Shown: positions 17,352-18,823 of the stretch, piece after piece
Layout of the letters: every line of letters begins with the position of its first letter
Position numbering within the stretch: the first letter of the stretch is position 1
NCBI GenBank assembly: GCA_964352225.1
Contig: CAYGRM010000096.1
Location: 1 to 18,823, forward strand
DNA length: 18,823 nt
From: CAJQQY01 sp964352225
GTDB taxonomy: Bacteria; Bacteroidota; Bacteroidia; Chitinophagales; Saprospiraceae
Direction of reading: 5' to 3'
Notes under the pieces: model-generated
Told to the model about the DNA's origin: nothing
Seen by the model: only the letters and a program-made list of their open reading frames with translations
The model's database searches: none
Made by a program: the position numbers and the translations under genes

Positions 17352-17431
17352 CTGTTTATCAGCTACTTACAGTTTAACTATTCTTTTATATTTTATCAAA
17401 ATGAGAATTTTTCTCATTTTAATAAAATATA
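17352..17431 (-). promoter_or_regulatory. two-palindrome upstream module of the 118-residue gene (copy C), with a 45-bp inverted repeat
   Basis: Palindrome 1 is the core of a 45-bp inverted repeat at 17387-17431: two 21-base arms with a single C/A mismatch and a TTT loop. The inner arms are AAAATGAGAA/TTCTCATTTT and the outer arms TATATTTTAT/ATAAAATATA. Its centre is 126 bp before the start codon. Palindrome 2 is CTGTTTATCAG at 17352-17362, with one arm mismatch, centred 74 bp before the start. The long repeat might instead be a low-GC terminator for the gene ending at 17533, but the stop codon is about 100 bp away and there is no GC-rich stem. Confidence 0.5.
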
Positions 17432-17532
17432 AACCTAGCTACTGTGTAATAAATATTTCTAAAAAAATACTTTAAAAAATAAACTTGGAGGTAATAATAT
17501 TGAATGAAAAGAGGAGAAAAAAGTACTTTTAA

Positions 17533-18135
17533 TTATTCTGAATCAGATAGCTTTTCAATTTTTTTGACATTACTCTGAATTGGGGAAATTGAAACATTCT
17601 TTCCATTTTCTAATACATAAAAAATGTATTGGCTGTTACTTCCTAATACTTTTGCTTGTATTTTTTCATTATCCACAAAAGTGATTTCATGAGACATATC
17701 AAATTCTCCTTTTTCTAGAATGCTTGAATGCTTCTGACCACTTCCTAATCCAGTACCTATATAAAACGAAAAAACGAAAAGTGCGTAAAGGAAAATAGCA
17801 CCTTGCAGAACCTCAGATTTTGTGAAAACTTTTTCATTTGAAGAAGCTGACTTTAAAGAAGATTTTTTTTGCTTTTTCAATATGTAACCATTTAAAAAAT
17901 AAACTACAATAGCGAAAATAATCAGTATTACTAATACTTTAGGTTTTTTACTCATTAAAACCAATGGACTTAAAATGACATCAAGCACATTGGAATAACT
18001 CAGAATATTGACATCTAAAAATCCAAAATAAATGACTTCTCGAATTATTCCTAAGGTTAATAAATATAAGTAGCCAAGCGACAGGTAGTCTTGAATACTT
18101 CTCTGAGAGGATTGCTTTTCTGATTGAGTTTTCAT
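17533..18135 (-). CDS. unrecognised membrane protein, three predicted transmembrane segments
   Basis: The 200-residue protein is not assignable to a family by eye. It has three hydrophobic segments: about 17-60 (YLYLLTLGIIREVIYFGF, with a second hydrophobic stretch around DVILSPLVL that could be another pass), about 66-88 (VLVILIIFAIVVYFLNGYI) and about 111-130 (AIFLYALFVFSFYIGTGLGSG). A lysine-rich cytoplasmic-type loop (KKQKKSSLK) lies between the last two, and a polar tail of about 70 residues follows. The tail (TFVDNEKIQAKVLGSNSQYIFYVLENGKN, ending in ISPIQSNVKKIEK) looks like a small beta-rich domain. By the positive-inside rule the lysine loop should face the cytoplasm and the tail the periplasm. 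The gene stands alone: about 250 bp separate it from the next gene downstream and a broken gene lies upstream. Confidence 0.8.
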   Translation of the reverse strand: MKTQSEKQSSQRSIQDYLSLGYLYLLTLGIIREVIYFGFLDVNILSYSNVLDVILSPLVLMSKKPKVLVILIIFAIVVYFLNGYILKKQKKSSLKSASSNEKVFTKSEVLQGAIFLYALFVFSFYIGTGLGSGQKHSSILEKGEFDMSHEITFVDNEKIQAKVLGSNSQYIFYVLENGKNVSISPIQSNVKKIEKLSDSE

Positions 18136-18239
18136 GTTCTATTATTTTAAAATCAAAGTAGTCTTTTAAAATATAAAAATAAAACACTTAGCTTGTTTTT
18201 TATTCTCTCTAGCTTTTCGATAGAGTAGGAAAAAGTTTT

Positions 18240-18539
18240 TTAATTCCAATCCCTTTTAATGATTCGTTCCTGTTCTACGCCATGAATAGTTAATTTTCCT
18301 TTCGCTCTGCTTGTGTATTTTCCATCTTTAGGGAAATCAATTTTTTCAATGATTTTACCTATAGAAATTGCATAGGGAGAAGCTTGGCTTTCCATATGAT
18401 TTTCGTTAAAATATTTATTTTGCAATGGACTATTGAATCCTTTAAAACCAGATATCGAAATTGTAAATGCAAAGGTTTTTTTCTTACTATCGATGACGGA
18501 TGAGACTTTTTTAGATAATGAGGAGTATAAAACACCATT
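18240..18539 (-). pseudogene. YceI-family remnant, truncated at both ends
   Basis: Reading the minus strand from the stop at 18540-18542 gives about 99 sense codons ending at 18240. They match the middle of a YceI lipid-binding-like protein: TFAFTISISGFKGFNSPLQ, KYFNENHMES and IDFPKDGKYTSRAKGKLTIHG (key elements FNENxMES and GxLTIHGV). Intact YceI proteins are secreted lipocalin-like folds of about 170-200 residues. Here the signal peptide and first strands are missing: a stop codon sits just before NGVLYSS and there is no in-frame ATG before the internal HMES, although a TTG occurs at 18425. The C-terminal half ends early after IIKRDWN. Loss at both ends points to a decayed gene. Translation from the TTG would give 61 residues that are unlikely to fold. 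Confidence 0.75.
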
Positions 18540-18565
18540 TTAAAAAAATGTAATTTTATTGTTAT

Positions 18566-18600
18566 AAAAACGGATAACTCGGAGAGCGTTATCCGTTTTT
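18566..18600. terminator. strong intrinsic hairpin terminator, bidirectional
   Basis: A 13-bp perfect stem (AAAAACGGATAAC at 18566-18578 with GTTATCCGTTTTT at 18588-18600) surrounds a 9-base loop. T residues continue to 18602 on the plus strand, and an A run on the left gives a shorter U tract on the minus strand. It lies just after the stop of the remnant at 18625 (minus strand) and immediately before the YceI remnant, so on the minus strand it probably served the former gene. Confidence 0.85.
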
Positions 18601-18624
18601 TTATTTAAAAAAATGTACAGCAAA

Positions 18625-18735
18625 TTATTTCAAGTATGAACTTAGTAAAGACAAAAGTTCTACAGTTGATTTGTAAGCATCCGACCAACCATATCTTGTA
18701 CCATCCCATCCCATCCCGTATCCTAACTTTGCAGC
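18625..18735 (-). pseudogene. C-terminal fragment of an unidentified protein
   Basis: Between an in-frame stop at 18736-18738 and the stop at 18625, the minus strand reads about 36 residues: KLGYGMGWDGTRYGWSDAYK, then STVELLSLLSSYLK. The mix of Gly, Trp, Tyr and an amphipathic terminal helix looks like a genuine protein C-terminus and not random AT-rich translation, and a strong terminator follows 25 bp later as expected for a gene end. I do not recognise the family. The upstream part is absent or frame-shifted, so I call it a remnant. Confidence 0.45.
18724..18731 (+). promoter_or_regulatory. possible Bacteroidota -7 promoter element
   Basis: TAACTTTG, followed by C, matches the Bacteroidota -7 consensus TAnnTTTG(C). 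It lies about 65 bp before a possible plus-strand start codon at 18796. The only upstream TTG (18696-18698) is 25 bp away, longer than the usual 19-21, and the site also falls inside the minus-strand remnant. It may be chance. Confidence 0.3.
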
Positions 18736-18795
18736 TCATCAAAAATATCAATAAAAATCAGCCTAACTGAAAAAAGACAAAACAGAAAAGAAGCA

Positions 18796-18823
18796 ATGTC
18801 TAAGATGATCGACCAACAAATCA
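18796..18823 (+). CDS. possible start of a plus-strand gene running off the window
   Basis: An ATG at 18796 opens a frame reading MSKMIDQQI to the edge of the window. It follows a purine-rich stretch (ACAGAAAAGAAGCA) and a -7-like element about 65 bp upstream, and it lies beyond the terminator at 18566-18600. Nine residues are too few to name a family or to be sure it is coding. Confidence 0.35.

Noticed and set aside
17504..17578. Short plus-strand frame (MKRGEKSTF...) after a GGAGG-like site
   Set aside because: Only 24 residues, overlaps the end of a real minus-strand gene, and Shine-Dalgarno sites are weak evidence in Bacteroidota.
17981..18187. 68-residue minus-strand frame overlapping the membrane protein start
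   Set aside because: A frame-shifted shadow of the 200-residue gene, which has better membrane-segment structure.
18701..18720. CCATC tandem (three copies plus a partial) as a possible microsatellite or operator
   Set aside because: On the other strand it encodes the GMGWDG part of the gene remnant, so the repetition is explained by coding and is too short to stand alone.
1..18823. CRISPR array, tRNA, rRNA or insertion sequence
   Set aside because: No regularly spaced identical repeats with unique spacers, no cloverleaf or rRNA-like stretch, and no transposase were seen; the only tandem repeats are protein-coding.

Overview
The window is AT-rich and reads as a bacterium of the phylum Bacteroidota, probably a Cytophagia- or Saprospiria-like lineage. 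The evidence is a PorP/SprF-type protein, a gliding-motility-type (type B) C-terminal sorting domain, a type A type IX secretion (T9SS) sorting domain, a DUF1972 glycosyltransferase, and a lack of strong Shine-Dalgarno sites. The genus cannot be fixed from the sequence alone.

Left block, plus strand (1-4617): the C-terminal part of a sigma-54 activator with a Fis-type helix-turn-helix, a FIST-domain sensor protein, and a 953-residue hybrid histidine kinase (GAF-like, PAS, PAS, HisKA, HATPase, REC, HPt). The gaps between genes are 30 and 42 bp, so this looks like one operon encoding a sensing phosphorelay that may end on the sigma-54 activator. A bidirectional terminator (4626-4671) closes it.

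Middle block, minus strand (9961 down to 4670): a DUF1972 glycosyltransferase, an NHL-repeat/PKD surface protein with a type B sorting domain, and a PorP/SprF-thrombospondin-type-3-OmpA fusion. The gaps are 27 and 35 bp. This is a plausible unit of secreted cargo, its outer-membrane partner and a glycan enzyme. The NHL gene is split by 10 Ns that appear to be an artificial scaffold join: overlapping the two sides by 3 bases restores the reading frame.

Right block, minus strand (17283 down to 10234): a 118-residue protein, then a 2159-residue secreted surface protein with seven FG-GAP/VCBS repeats, an ASPIC/UnbV domain, a DUF7619-like region and a type A sorting domain. The small protein aligns without gaps to the N-terminus of the large one, so it is a truncated relative. 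Upstream of the small gene, the large gene and the glycosyltransferase operon there is the same two-part arrangement: a palindrome with TCTCA/TGAGA arms about 118-126 bp before the start codon, and a CTGAT/ATCAG-type palindrome about 63-74 bp before it. This shared module is the most interesting new signal in the window.

Far right (17533-18823): an unrecognised 200-residue membrane protein, a YceI-family remnant truncated at both ends, a strong hairpin terminator, another short C-terminal gene remnant, and a possible plus-strand gene start running off the edge. This end looks like decayed or rearranged DNA.
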